Shown here piece by piece: positions 1 through 5,890 of a stretch of DNA of 8,454 bases; position 1 is the first letter of the stretch, and each line of letters opens with the position of its first letter. The position numbers were made by a program, and so were the translations under genes. Location of the stretch: positions 1-8,454 of the forward strand of contig JAITEY010000077.1 in assembly GCA_031281815.1 (NCBI GenBank), in the 5' to 3' direction. The DNA is from Desulfovibrio sp. (GTDB taxonomy: Bacteria > Desulfobacterota > Desulfovibrionia > Desulfovibrionales > Desulfovibrionaceae). A model generated the notes under the pieces. The model was not told the DNA's origin. It did no database searches and saw only the letters and a program-made list of their open reading frames with translations.

Positions 1-22
1 CCCTGTCCGTTGCGCAACACAT
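1..22 (-). CDS. Start of an unidentified gene, cut by the window edge
   Basis: An ATG at 22-20 on the minus strand is preceded by a very good Shine-Dalgarno sequence (GGAGGA at 36-31, 8 bases before the ATG). Seven codons are visible (MCCATDR) before the edge. It lies 31 bases downstream of the envC-like stop on the same strand, so it is probably the next gene of that operon. In many proteobacteria envC is followed by a carboxy-terminal processing protease (S41 family), but seven residues cannot confirm that. The start is well supported; the identity is not. Confidence 0.5.
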
Positions 23-53
23 GGCGTCAATCCTCCGGGTGGATTCAGCCCGC

Positions 54-1256
54 TCACGACGATGCGAGCCACGGCTCCGGATTAATGGCTTTTTGCTTAA
101 AACGCAATTCAAAATACAGACCGGGGCCGTTTATCGCCGGATAATACCCGGCCGTGCCGACCTGCTGCCGCTCCTGCACTTCCTGGCCGACCTTCAGCGG
201 ACAATCGCCGAGAAAGGCGTACAGGGTATAGTATTCTGTGCCGTGCTGCACAATGAGTACCGTGCCGAAGCCGCGCAGAACGTCGTTATGTACCACTTTG
301 CCTCCGGCCACGGCCCGCACCGCGGCTTTTTCCGCCGCTGCAAAGCCCAACCCGCGCGAGGCGGGCTCGGCATCGGGGTGAAAACCGACTTTGACGCTGC
401 CGTTGACGGGTCTGGGCAGACGCCCTTTCATGGCGGGCAAGTCGCCGCCCGAGCGGCGGGAAATTTCAAAATTCAGACTGCTTATCAGCTTGACGGCAGC
501 GTTGAGTTCACTCTCGGCATCGCCGCGTCTGCGCCGAATGTCGGCCAAGCGCTTATCGTAAGCCAGACGCGCCTTGAGCAGTTTGCCTTTTTCCGCGTTG
601 ACGGCTGCCAGCCTGCGCTGCATTTCGCCGGAAAGCTTTTCACGCCTGCCCACGGTAGCGGCCAGCTTTATTTCTCCGGCGTCGAGTTCCTTGCGGTACT
701 GTTCAAGTGCGGCGTAAAGCTCTTCGGACCAAGCGAAATCGCGCTCGTCGTCCGCCTGTTCCCTATCCGGCGCGTTGCCTCCGACCGCCCTGCGCCGGTC
801 GATTTCCCAGAGCAGACGCAACGTCCGGGCCAGAGCAGCCTCGGTCTTTTGTTGTTCGGCCAGCAGACGTTCGAAGTCCAGGCGGGCTTTTTCGCCCGCC
901 GTGCCCAGTTCCAGCATCTTGCCGCGTTCGGAGGCCAGATTGCTTTCCAGCGTCAGAATACGCTTTTCCGCCGCCGCGAGGTCCGCGTTGAGTTTACGTT
1001 CCTCAGCGGTCATGCGTTGCAGGCTCTGTTTGCGTACTTCTGCGTATTTCTGTTCCTCGGCCAGATCTTTCCGAAGTTGTTCCAGACTCTTCGAAGCGGG
1101 CGCGGTGCGGCCGGGCGGGGCTGAAGCACAAAGCAGAACGGCCGCGCAGACGAGCGCATAGAAGAGCTGAGAGACTGTCGAGTTTTGCCCGCAACGGCTC
1201 GGCGTATGTCGCCTCCCGGCAGGGGTGAAGGTGATGCGGAATTCACTCGATATCAT
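54..1256 (-). CDS. envC: EnvC-like murein hydrolase activator (coiled coil plus degenerate LytM/M23 domain)
   Basis: The product is about 400 residues. Residues about 31-45 form a hydrophobic segment typical of a signal peptide, with an unusually long polar N-terminal stretch before it. Residues about 55-270 are charged, Glu/Lys/Arg/Ala-rich heptad-like sequence expected of a long coiled coil. The C-terminal 123 residues (from about 278) resemble an M23/LytM domain, but the zinc ligands are missing: the first motif reads SRGLGF instead of HxGxD, the second reads HGTEYYTLYAFL with Phe where the histidine of YxHL should be, and the last reads LYFEL instead of LHFEL. Loss of zinc ligands is characteristic of EnvC, which activates periplasmic amidases rather than cutting peptidoglycan itself, so a role in septal cell-wall splitting is inferred. 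I chose ATG 1256 because GGAGG and AAGGG lie just upstream. A GTG at 1316 is in frame and overlaps the previous stop, but has no clear ribosome site. The gene follows the PrmA-glycosylase fusion and lies within a junction duplication. Confidence 0.85.
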   Translation of the reverse strand: MISSEFRITFTPAGRRHTPSRCGQNSTVSQLFYALVCAAVLLCASAPPGRTAPASKSLEQLRKDLAEEQKYAEVRKQSLQRMTAEERKLNADLAAAEKRILTLESNLASERGKMLELGTAGEKARLDFERLLAEQQKTEAALARTLRLLWEIDRRRAVGGNAPDREQADDERDFAWSEELYAALEQYRKELDAGEIKLAATVGRREKLSGEMQRRLAAVNAEKGKLLKARLAYDKRLADIRRRRGDAESELNAAVKLISSLNFEISRRSGGDLPAMKGRLPRPVNGSVKVGFHPDAEPASRGLGFAAAEKAAVRAVAGGKVVHNDVLRGFGTVLIVQHGTEYYTLYAFLGDCPLKVGQEVQERQQVGTAGYYPAINGPGLYFELRFKQKAINPEPWLASS

Positions 1257-1326
1257 GCCGGCAATACCCTTCTCTTCCTCCTGAATAAGCGGGGTTGACG
1301 GTAAAGCGGAAGTCACTCGACGTCAT
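1219..1326 (-). repeat. 70-base-period imperfect direct repeat at the glycosylase/envC junction
   Basis: On the minus strand, 1326-1289 and 1256-1219 align without gaps at 30 of 38 bases. Both copies begin with ATGA, two variable bases, then TCGAGTGA. In copy 1 that TGA is the stop of the upstream fusion gene. In copy 2 the ATG is the chosen envC start. The peptides read from the two ATGs are also alike (MTSSDFRFTVNPA and MISSEFRITFTPA). This looks like an old tandem duplication of a gene boundary. Confidence 0.75.
1243..1326 (-). other. 27-codon mini-ORF bridging two genes
   Basis: The ORF starts at ATG 1326 inside the end of the upstream gene, overlapping its stop by 14 bases. It ends at TGA 1245-1243, overlapping the envC start by 14 bases. 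The two overlaps have the same layout because they are the two copies of the junction repeat. The predicted peptide begins MTSSDFRFTVNPAYSGG and resembles the EnvC N-terminus for about 13 residues. It may act as a translational relay, or may simply be a by-product of the duplication. No good independent ribosome site is visible. Confidence 0.3.
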
Positions 1327-3040
1327 TGTCCAGAAAGCTCCCCAACGGGCATTGCCGGCACAGCGGGCCTGTTTTTTTGCAGAAGGTGTTTCCGGTGCGC
1401 ACGATGAGCGCGTGATATTCGTTGTACAGGGGCGTGTCGGCAGGAAGTGCGTCCATGAAAAATTCCCGTATCTCGTCATAAGGCATATCGGCCGGGAAAA
1501 AGCCGTGTCTGCTGAAAATGCGCCGGGTATAGGCGTCGACGACAAAGGTCGGCATATTGAGGGCATACAGCAATACCGAATCGGCCGTTTCCTCGCCTAT
1601 GCCGCGTACGGCGAGCAGGTCGTCCCGCAGGGAATCAAGGTCGCAGGCGCGCAGACACTCCAGACCGACTTTGTCCCGGCTTTGCTCCCACCCGTCGCGG
1701 GAGCGCAAAAAATCCAGCAGTCCGCGCAGGCGCGCGGCCTTTATGCGGTAGAAGCCGGAGGGGCGGATCAGTTCCGCCAGTTCGGCCTCCGGCAGGGCGC
1801 TCATGGCGTCCGGCTCCAGGGCGCCGGCTTCCCCGAGCCGGGCGATGGCCTTTTCGACATTGCGCCAGGCCGTATTCTGGGTGAGGACGGCGCCGACGGC
1901 GATTTCAAAGGGTGAGTCTCCCGGCCACCAGCGGCAGGGGCCGAAGTGCGCGGATGCGGCGTCATAAAGACGCATCAGGGCTTCGGCGCGCGGCGTCCGC
2001 CCCCGCCGGGGGCCGACGCCGGAGCGCGATGATTCCGCCCCGGCCGCCGTCGGCGTCAAGGGCGTATCCGCGCTGCGCCGGGGGCGTCCCGGAAGAGAAC
2101 TGCGGGAATCACCTCGCGCCGCGTTGCGTCGAGGGCGACCCGAAAGAGGACCGCTGAGGTCACCTTCCGTCGCGTCTCTTTCAAAGACCAAAGCAACCCA
2201 TTCTTCGCGCGCGAGGCGGCGGGCTTCGGGGAAACCGCAAGCTTCGTATGCGGCGGCTACGGCATCGGCCTGCGTATCCAGAATACCGGAGAGCACGAGC
2301 AGGGGCTTGCCGCCTGTATCCGTAGTAAATCCTGCCAGTTGCGGTGCCATGTCCGTGAGCGGACCGGCCAGGATATTGGCCATGACCAAATCGTAGGCAC
2401 CCTCGGCCGCTTCCAAGCTTCCGAGGCGCAGACGCAGGCATTCGGGGGCAAGGCCGTTCCCGTCGCGGTTTTCCAGTGCGTTTTCCACAGCTTCGGGGTC
2501 CGTGTCCAGTCCGTCGCCGCACAGCCCGAGTTTGGCGGCCGCTATGCCCAGAATGCCGGAACCTGTGCCGAGGTCGAGAAAACGCGCCCCGGCCCGGACA
2601 AGCCCGCGTTCGTAACTATCCGAGAGGGCTTCCAGGCACAGGGCCGTGCTGGCGTGATGGCCGGTCCCGAAGGCCGTTTTCGGTTTGATTACGACAGGGA
2701 TGCGTTGCGTTCGCGTTTCCCGCATCCAGGGGGCGAGTACCAAAAAATGTCTGCCGCAGGCCACAGGCGTGAAGAATTCCTTCCAGGCCTCGGTCCAGTT
2801 CTCTTCTTCAACCCTGTCGGCGCTTACGCGGGCGGCGGGCAACAGGGCGCGCAACTCCGCTTCAAAGGCCGCGCGGACTTCGGGCGCTCCGATATAGGCG
2901 ACGCGGCTCGGCGCAACGCCGTCCGGCCCTTCTTCCCAGCCGTGGGCAAAGTGCCGGGCCAGCACGGCGTCAAGCAGGTGTACATCGCCCTCCGCGCTTC
3001 CGTCGGGCAGAACTATGTCCAGCCTGGTCAGGAATCCCAC
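1313..3040 (-). CDS. prmA: PrmA (ribosomal protein L11 methyltransferase) fused to an endonuclease III-like DNA glycosylase
   Basis: This is one open frame of 575 residues. Residues 1-290 are a PrmA-type SAM-dependent methyltransferase: KPKTAFGTGHHAST at 119-132, SAM motif FLDLGTGSGILG at 154-165, and MANILAGPL at 220-228. PrmA trimethylates ribosomal protein L11. Residues about 353-575 are an HhH-GPD glycosylase of the endonuclease III superfamily: VLTQNTAW at 385-392, the hairpin RGIGEETADSVLL at 479-491, and VDAYTRR at 501-507 with the catalytic-type Asp502. The Lys that gives E. coli Nth its lyase activity is replaced by Glu484, so a monofunctional base glycosylase (MagIII-like) is more likely. 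The iron-sulfur loop keeps three cysteines (554, 561, 564), but the expected fourth, six residues on, is Leu570. Residues about 291-352 are an Arg/Ser/Gly/Pro-rich linker that contains a 51-base duplication and a hairpin. The start is GTG, as an in-frame TGA lies just upstream. Met356 (1975) could start a separate glycosylase but has no ribosome site, which favours a true fusion or leaky coupling. Confidence 0.85.
   Translation of the reverse strand: MGFLTRLDIVLPDGSAEGDVHLLDAVLARHFAHGWEEGPDGVAPSRVAYIGAPEVRAAFEAELRALLPAARVSADRVEEENWTEAWKEFFTPVACGRHFLVLAPWMRETRTQRIPVVIKPKTAFGTGHHASTALCLEALSDSYERGLVRAGARFLDLGTGSGILGIAAAKLGLCGDGLDTDPEAVENALENRDGNGLAPECLRLRLGSLEAAEGAYDLVMANILAGPLTDMAPQLAGFTTDTGGKPLLVLSGILDTQADAVAAAYEACGFPEARRLAREEWVALVFERDATEGDLSGPLSGRPRRNAARGDSRSSLPGRPRRSADTPLTPTAAGAESSRSGVGPRRGRTPRAEALMRLYDAASAHFGPCRWWPGDSPFEIAVGAVLTQNTAWRNVEKAIARLGEAGALEPDAMSALPEAELAELIRPSGFYRIKAARLRGLLDFLRSRDGWEQSRDKVGLECLRACDLDSLRDDLLAVRGIGEETADSVLLYALNMPTFVVDAYTRRIFSRHGFFPADMPYDEIREFFMDALPADTPLYNEYHALIVRTGNTFCKKTGPLCRQCPLGSFLDNDVE
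1992..2020 (-). repeat. GC-rich hairpin in the fusion linker
   Basis: GGCGTC-C-GCCCCC pairs with GGGGGC-C-GACGCC around a three-base GCC loop. That gives 12 GC-rich pairs with a single C-C mismatch. On the minus-strand mRNA it ends 16 bases before the ATG at 1975 that could open the glycosylase domain. No T-run follows, so it does not look like an intrinsic terminator. It may be a relic of a former intergenic region now read as coding. Confidence 0.6.
2068..2151 (-). repeat. 51-base-period direct repeat in the PrmA-glycosylase linker
   Basis: On the minus strand, 2151-2119 and 2100-2068 match at 27 of 33 bases. The repeat is in frame (17 codons) and gives LSGRPRRNA followed by LPGRPRRSA. It lies between the two domains, so the linker seems to have grown by duplication. 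Confidence 0.75.
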
Positions 3041-3062
3041 GTTTCAATCCGCATCAGGTTCC

Positions 3063-3091
3063 GTCCGCCGGCCGGCTCCGCCTCGGCGGAC
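3063..3091 (-). repeat. Inverted repeat between the HesB/IscA-like gene and prmA
   Basis: GTCCGCCG (3063-3070) and CGGCGGAC (3084-3091) form a perfect 8-base stem with a 13-base loop in the 76-base gap between the two minus-strand genes. No T-run follows on either strand. It may stabilise or process the transcript. The prmA GTG start at 3040 has no convincing Shine-Dalgarno sequence, so a structured leader could matter there. Confidence 0.5.
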
Positions 3092-3116
3092 AGGCACCGG
3101 AAAGGAGACGGGGCGC

Positions 3117-3431
3117 TCAGTGGCCGCAGCAGGAGGCGCACCCCGAGGAGCAGCCGCCTTCGCCCGTTTCCAGTTCCGATTCGACCATGAAGCCCATGTC
3201 GGAAAAGTCCACTTTGACGTTTTTGGCGGCGCTGTACAGGTCGTTGTTCATGCAGAAGGCGTAGCCGTCGGCGTTGAAAACGGTGTCCTTTTCGCCGGCG
3301 TCGTCCAGCGCCAGAGCCAGACGGGGACCGGAGCAGCCTCCGGGCGACAGGAAGACGCGGATGGGACTTTTATCTTTGCCGGCGAAGTAGGCATCCAGTT
3401 CTTCGCGGGCCGGGGCGGTAAGTTCGAACAT
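3117..3431 (-). CDS. HesB/IscA-family iron-sulfur protein with cysteine-rich tail
   Basis: The product is 104 residues and shows the A-type carrier/HesB fold signature: an N-terminal LTAPAREELDAYF helix, then PIRVFLSPGGCSGPRLALAL at 23-42 with Cys33, and the segment VKVDFSDMGFMVES at 72-85. Classical IscA ends in a C-x-C pair. Here the end is GGCSSGCASCCGH, with cysteines at 94, 98, 101 and 102, and there is an extra Cys60 in the middle. The family binds or transfers iron-sulfur clusters in the cytoplasm. Whether this member is a carrier or only a relative is not known. ATG 3431 is preceded by GGAG seven bases upstream. It is the first gene of the leftward block and may support cluster assembly on the glycosylase encoded next, but that is inference. 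Confidence 0.85.
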   Translation of the reverse strand: MFELTAPAREELDAYFAGKDKSPIRVFLSPGGCSGPRLALALDDAGEKDTVFNADGYAFCMNNDLYSAAKNVKVDFSDMGFMVESELETGEGGCSSGCASCCGH

Positions 3432-3531
3432 GCAGTGCTCCGAAAAAAAGACGGGGCGCGTCCGGGCGCGGCCCCGGTGTTACGGGGAGTACGGACCCCG
3501 ATTGTATCCGCGGGGCTTCCGGCTTCCGCGG

Positions 3532-3556
3532 TTGCATACCGTATTCTCCTATGCAA
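3532..3556. promoter_or_regulatory. Operator-like palindrome in the divergent promoter region
   Basis: TTGCATA (3532-3538) and TATGCAA (3550-3556) are perfect inverted halves separated by 11 bases. Half-site centres are 18 bases apart, close to two helical turns, as for a dimeric regulator. The site lies between the divergent HesB/IscA-like and rseP genes and overlaps candidate promoter boxes on both strands. A second short palindrome, TGCGCGATGCGCA, is at 3582-3594. No regulator gene is visible in the window. Confidence 0.45.
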
Positions 3557-3560
3557 TAAT
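3532..3560 (+). promoter_or_regulatory. Candidate sigma-70 promoter for rseP-tsaB
   Basis: TTGCAT (3532-3537) and AATAAT (3555-3560) are 17 bases apart. The -10 box matches five of six consensus bases and the -35 matches three. It would leave a leader of about 104 bases before rseP. It overlaps the palindrome at 3532-3556 and the opposing candidate promoter, so the two directions may compete or share control. Confidence 0.3.
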
Positions 3561-3581
3561 GACGGTCGGACGCTTTGTCAA
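3553..3581 (-). promoter_or_regulatory. Candidate sigma-70 promoter for the leftward block
   Basis: On the minus strand a perfect TTGACA (3581-3576) is followed after 17 bases by TATTGC (3558-3553), a weak -10 box with three of six consensus bases. The start of transcription would be near 3546, giving a leader of about 115 bases before the HesB/IscA-like ATG. The -35 match is strong and the -10 match is poor. Confidence 0.4.
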
Positions 3582-3670
3582 TGCGCGATGCGCAGGTGTC
3601 GTGAGCACACGGTATGACCGGAACAGGCAGCGCATGATATGCACGGCAGGCGCATACAGAGGATCAAATT

Positions 3671-4747
3671 ATGACGGAAGGCATGGGAATGGCGGGAGTT
3701 GCGGCCGTTGTCCTGGTGTTCGGCGGACTTATCATGTTTCACGAACTGGGGCATTTCATCGCGGCCCGAGCTATGGGCATCGGGGTCAAAACTTTTTCCC
3801 TGGGCTTCGGCCCGGTTCTTTTTTCTTTTGTACGCGGCAAGACGGTGTGGCAGCTTGCCGCGCTTCCCCTCGGCGGCTTCGTTTCCCTGGTCGGCGAAAC
3901 GGATTCTGCCGACATTCCTGAAGGGTTCAGAGAGAAGGAGAGTTTTGCCCTGCGCCCGGCGCGTGAGCGTTTTCTGGTCATCGCGGCCGGGCCGCTGTTC
4001 AATCTGCTGCTCGCCTGGCTGATCTGCTGGGGGCTTCTGTACGTCAACGGCCGCAATTTCATCCCCCCCGTGGTCGGCGGAATTATTGAGGGCGGCGCGG
4101 CGGCCTCCTCCCCCCTGCGGGTCGGCGACCGCATCCTGAATATCGACGGCACGGCCGTGCGCCGCTGGCTGGACATCGCCCCCCTTGTCCGGCAGGCCGG
4201 TGACCGTGATGTCGTGGTGACGGCGCAACGTCCGGACGGCAGTTCGGTGGTGTTTTCCCTGACTCCCCGCCCGTTGCCCGCCGCCGACTCGGAAGGCAAA
4301 GGCACGCGGCCGCTCGGCCTGGGCATCCGCGCGGCCGGCGAGATGGAGCACGAAGATGTTTCCTTCCTGCAATCCCTGCCGGGAGGGCTGACGGAAGCCG
4401 GCAACATGGCGGTTTACACCTGGAATGCCTTGACGGACATTGTATCGCGCCGGGTATCCTTCGACAATGTGGGCGGGCCCATACTGATCGCCCAAGCCAT
4501 ATACAAACAGGCGGATCGCGGCGCCGCCGACGTGCTGATGCTGGCCGCGCTGATCAGCGTGAACCTCGGCATCCTCAATCTTTTGCCCATACCCGTGCTG
4601 GACGGCGGGCACCTGCTGTTCCTGTCCGCCGAAATGGCGACGCGGCGCAAAGTACCCGAGCATATCCGGGAAAAGGCCGTGTTGGCCGGACTGGCGCTGC
4701 TTATCGCCCTTGTGGGAGTAGCCACCTTCAACGATCTCACACGCTGA
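3671..4747 (+). CDS. rseP: RseP-type site-2 intramembrane zinc metalloprotease
   Basis: The product is 358 residues with the architecture of RIP metalloproteases. The first membrane segment carries the zinc motif HELGH at 24-28. Residues about 125-205 form a single PDZ domain (VGDRILNIDGTAV visible), and the C-terminal membrane segments contain NLLPIPVLDG at 303-312, which supplies the third zinc ligand. E. coli RseP has two PDZ domains and is about 450 residues; the shorter one-PDZ form is common in other bacteria. The family cleaves anti-sigma factors and remnant signal peptides within the inner membrane. The start at 3671 has GAGG about nine bases upstream; a second ATG four codons later (3683) cannot be excluded. 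The stop shares its last base with a downstream ATG (TGATG). In many genomes rseP follows cdsA and dxr. Those are not upstream here, where the gene lies behind its own probable promoter. Confidence 0.92.
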   Translation: MTEGMGMAGVAAVVLVFGGLIMFHELGHFIAARAMGIGVKTFSLGFGPVLFSFVRGKTVWQLAALPLGGFVSLVGETDSADIPEGFREKESFALRPARERFLVIAAGPLFNLLLAWLICWGLLYVNGRNFIPPVVGGIIEGGAAASSPLRVGDRILNIDGTAVRRWLDIAPLVRQAGDRDVVVTAQRPDGSSVVFSLTPRPLPAADSEGKGTRPLGLGIRAAGEMEHEDVSFLQSLPGGLTEAGNMAVYTWNALTDIVSRRVSFDNVGGPILIAQAIYKQADRGAADVLMLAALISVNLGILNLLPIPVLDGGHLLFLSAEMATRRKVPEHIREKAVLAGLALLIALVGVATFNDLTR

Positions 4748-4826
4748 TGAGCGCACCCTTGAGCTTACCGTTAAGCAAGCCTTAGACATGCCCTTCAACG
4801 ATCTCACACGCTGATGAGCGCACCCT
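4725..4826 (+). repeat. 35-base perfect direct repeat, 67-base period, at the rseP/tsaB junction
   Basis: Bases 4725-4759 and 4792-4826 are identical. Each copy contains the codons for the last residues of RseP (FNDLTR), its TGA, the overlapping ATG and the first codons of TsaB (MSAP). The 32-base spacer (4760-4791) is less GC-rich than its surroundings and has a small hairpin, GCTTA-CCGT-TAAGC. Removing one unit would restore a direct TGATG overlap between rseP and tsaB, so the extra unit looks like a recent insertion by duplication. Confidence 0.95.
4747..4814 (+). other. Two mini-ORFs relaying translation from rseP to tsaB
   Basis: The rseP stop (4745-4747) overlaps an ATG opening MSAPLSLPLSKP, which stops at TAG 4783-4785. 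Two bases later ATG 4788 opens MPFNDLTR, which stops at TGA 4812-4814. That stop shares one base with the tsaB ATG at 4814. There is thus an unbroken stop-start chain across the duplication. tsaB has no Shine-Dalgarno sequence of its own, so translational coupling through this chain is plausible. Whether the peptides accumulate is unknown. Confidence 0.45.
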
Positions 4827-5833
4827 ACCCTCTGCTTATCATCAATACTGCGGAAGGACTTTTGCAGGTCGCGGTCGTTGCTGCGTCGGCGGGCGTCCCG
4901 CGACTTGAGGCTTGGGCCGAGCGCAGAGCCGAGTCGCGCGGCGCGGAACTGCTTGCTCCCCTTATTCTCGAAGCAGCGGCACATGCGGGTATTGCGCCGG
5001 CATCACTGCGAGGCACAGCCGCCGTGCGCGGCCCCGGAGGCTTTACCGGCCTGCGTCTGGCCGCGGCGACCGCCGCGGGCTTGGCGCGGGGAGCGGGTAC
5101 GCTCACGGCCGGCCTGGAGTATCTGCCCCTGCTCGCCGCGAGCGCGATGTTGCGCGGCGTGCCGGCCGATGAACACCACGCGGGGGAGATGTGCGCGGCA
5201 GGCGGAGTTTCCGCTGTTCCCCCAACCGGAATTTCCACTGTTCCCCCAACCGGAGTTTCCGCTGTTCCCACAGGCAAAATTTCCGTTGTTCCCGCAAACG
5301 GAATTTCCACTGTTCCCACAGGCGGACCTGAGCATGCGCGCAGACTGTGGGTACTCGTCCATGCCCGGAAAACATTGCTGTACGCACAGGCCTTCGACGC
5401 GGGCGGGGATACCGCGCCGGACTGCGACATGCGCTTGCCGGCACCGGACGGGGATATCCTCCTCCTGACGCCGGAAGAAGCCGCGGCCCGAATCGCCGCG
5501 GAAGCACGGCAAGACGGACCTCGGCCGGAACTGCTCGGCAGCGGCGTCCGCAACCATCCGGCGATCTTTGCCGCACTCACGGAAGCTCCCGGTAAAACGG
5601 GACGCGCCGCGCCGGCGCTGTTGCTGCCGGCCGCATACGACAACCCCGCGCCCGAAGCGCTGCTGCGCGCCGCCGCATACGCGGAATGGTCGCGCGAGGA
5701 CATCGTACCCCGGTACTTTCGCCCCCCGGATGCCGAAGAAAATCTGGCGGCCGTTGCGCGCGCCCTCGGCCTGGACCCGGAGGCCGCCAAAGCGCGCCTG
5801 GAACACCTGCGCGCCTCTCTACCGCAGGACTGA
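4814..5833 (+). CDS. tsaB: TsaB (tRNA threonylcarbamoyladenosine complex subunit) with a repeat insertion
   Basis: The product is 339 residues, clearly longer than the usual 220-240. The ASKHA-fold N-terminus is recognisable from LLIINTAEGLLQVAVV at 7-22 and the diagnostic GPGGFTGLRLAAATAAGLA at 73-91. The C-terminus has the REDIVPRYFRPPDAEENLA segment, comparable to the end of other TsaB proteins. TsaB pairs with TsaD in the cytoplasm to make t6A37 on tRNAs reading ANN codons. Two oddities stand out. The usual DT at the first strand is NT here (Asn11). Residues 131-170 are five tandem copies of an eight-residue unit such as GVSAVPPT, placed between the conserved N-terminal part and a recognisable strand (LWVLVHARKTLLYAQAF). 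The insertion is in frame and probably a surface loop. The ATG at 4814 is in the second copy of the junction repeat and overlaps a mini-ORF stop; there is no independent ribosome site. Confidence 0.85.
   Translation: MSAPYPLLIINTAEGLLQVAVVAASAGVPRLEAWAERRAESRGAELLAPLILEAAAHAGIAPASLRGTAAVRGPGGFTGLRLAAATAAGLARGAGTLTAGLEYLPLLAASAMLRGVPADEHHAGEMCAAGGVSAVPPTGISTVPPTGVSAVPTGKISVVPANGISTVPTGGPEHARRLWVLVHARKTLLYAQAFDAGGDTAPDCDMRLPAPDGDILLLTPEEAAARIAAEARQDGPRPELLGSGVRNHPAIFAALTEAPGKTGRAAPALLLPAAYDNPAPEALLRAAAYAEWSREDIVPRYFRPPDAEENLAAVARALGLDPEAAKARLEHLRASLPQD
5204..5323 (+). repeat. 24-base minisatellite, five units, inside tsaB
   Basis: Five adjacent 24-base units start at 5204, 5228, 5252, 5276 and 5300. 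Each is in frame and contains TTTCC, then GTTCCC. The peptide units are GVSAVPPT, GISTVPPT, GVSAVPTG, KISVVPAN and GISTVPTG. Units 1 and 3, and 2 and 5, are the closest pairs. That suggests a 48-base higher-order unit, with unit 4 the most diverged. Changes in copy number would keep the tsaB frame. Confidence 0.95.
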
Positions 5834-5890
5834 ACAGGCACGCGGCACACGCAGATGCGGACGCCCGGAGGCGGATACGCCGGACCGGAC

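Noticed and set aside
21..1124. A 367-codon plus-strand frame over the envC-like gene
   Set aside because: There are no recognisable domains, and the opposite strand encodes a coherent coiled-coil plus LytM protein.
1257..1316. GTG 1316 as the envC start
   Set aside because: It overlaps the previous stop (GTGA), but there is no good ribosome site and it would add 20 residues before an already long signal-peptide N-region. ATG 1256 has purine-rich sites upstream.
2339..3190. A 283-codon plus-strand frame over the prmA region
   Set aside because: It is antisense to clear methyltransferase motifs and shows no domain of its own.
3367..3537. About 57-codon minus-strand ORF beginning MQPRKPEAPR with AGGAG upstream of its ATG
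   Set aside because: The ribosome site is good, but the peptide is Arg/Pro-rich with no family resemblance and runs into the HesB/IscA-like gene in another frame. It could be a leader peptide, but nothing else supports it.
3578..4984. A 468-codon open frame on the minus strand across rseP
   Set aside because: It is antisense to a clearly conserved protease, has no family motifs, and is Arg/Gly/Gln-rich as expected of a shadow frame in GC-rich coding DNA.
5204..5323. Possible CRISPR array
   Set aside because: The 24-base units are directly adjacent with no spacers, are in frame inside tsaB, and no cas genes are present.
4825..5850. Long minus-strand frames (341 and 267 codons) over tsaB
   Set aside because: The plus-strand frame has the TsaB GPGxFTGLR motif. 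The antisense frames are low-complexity, and the 24-base repeat contains no stops in any of them.
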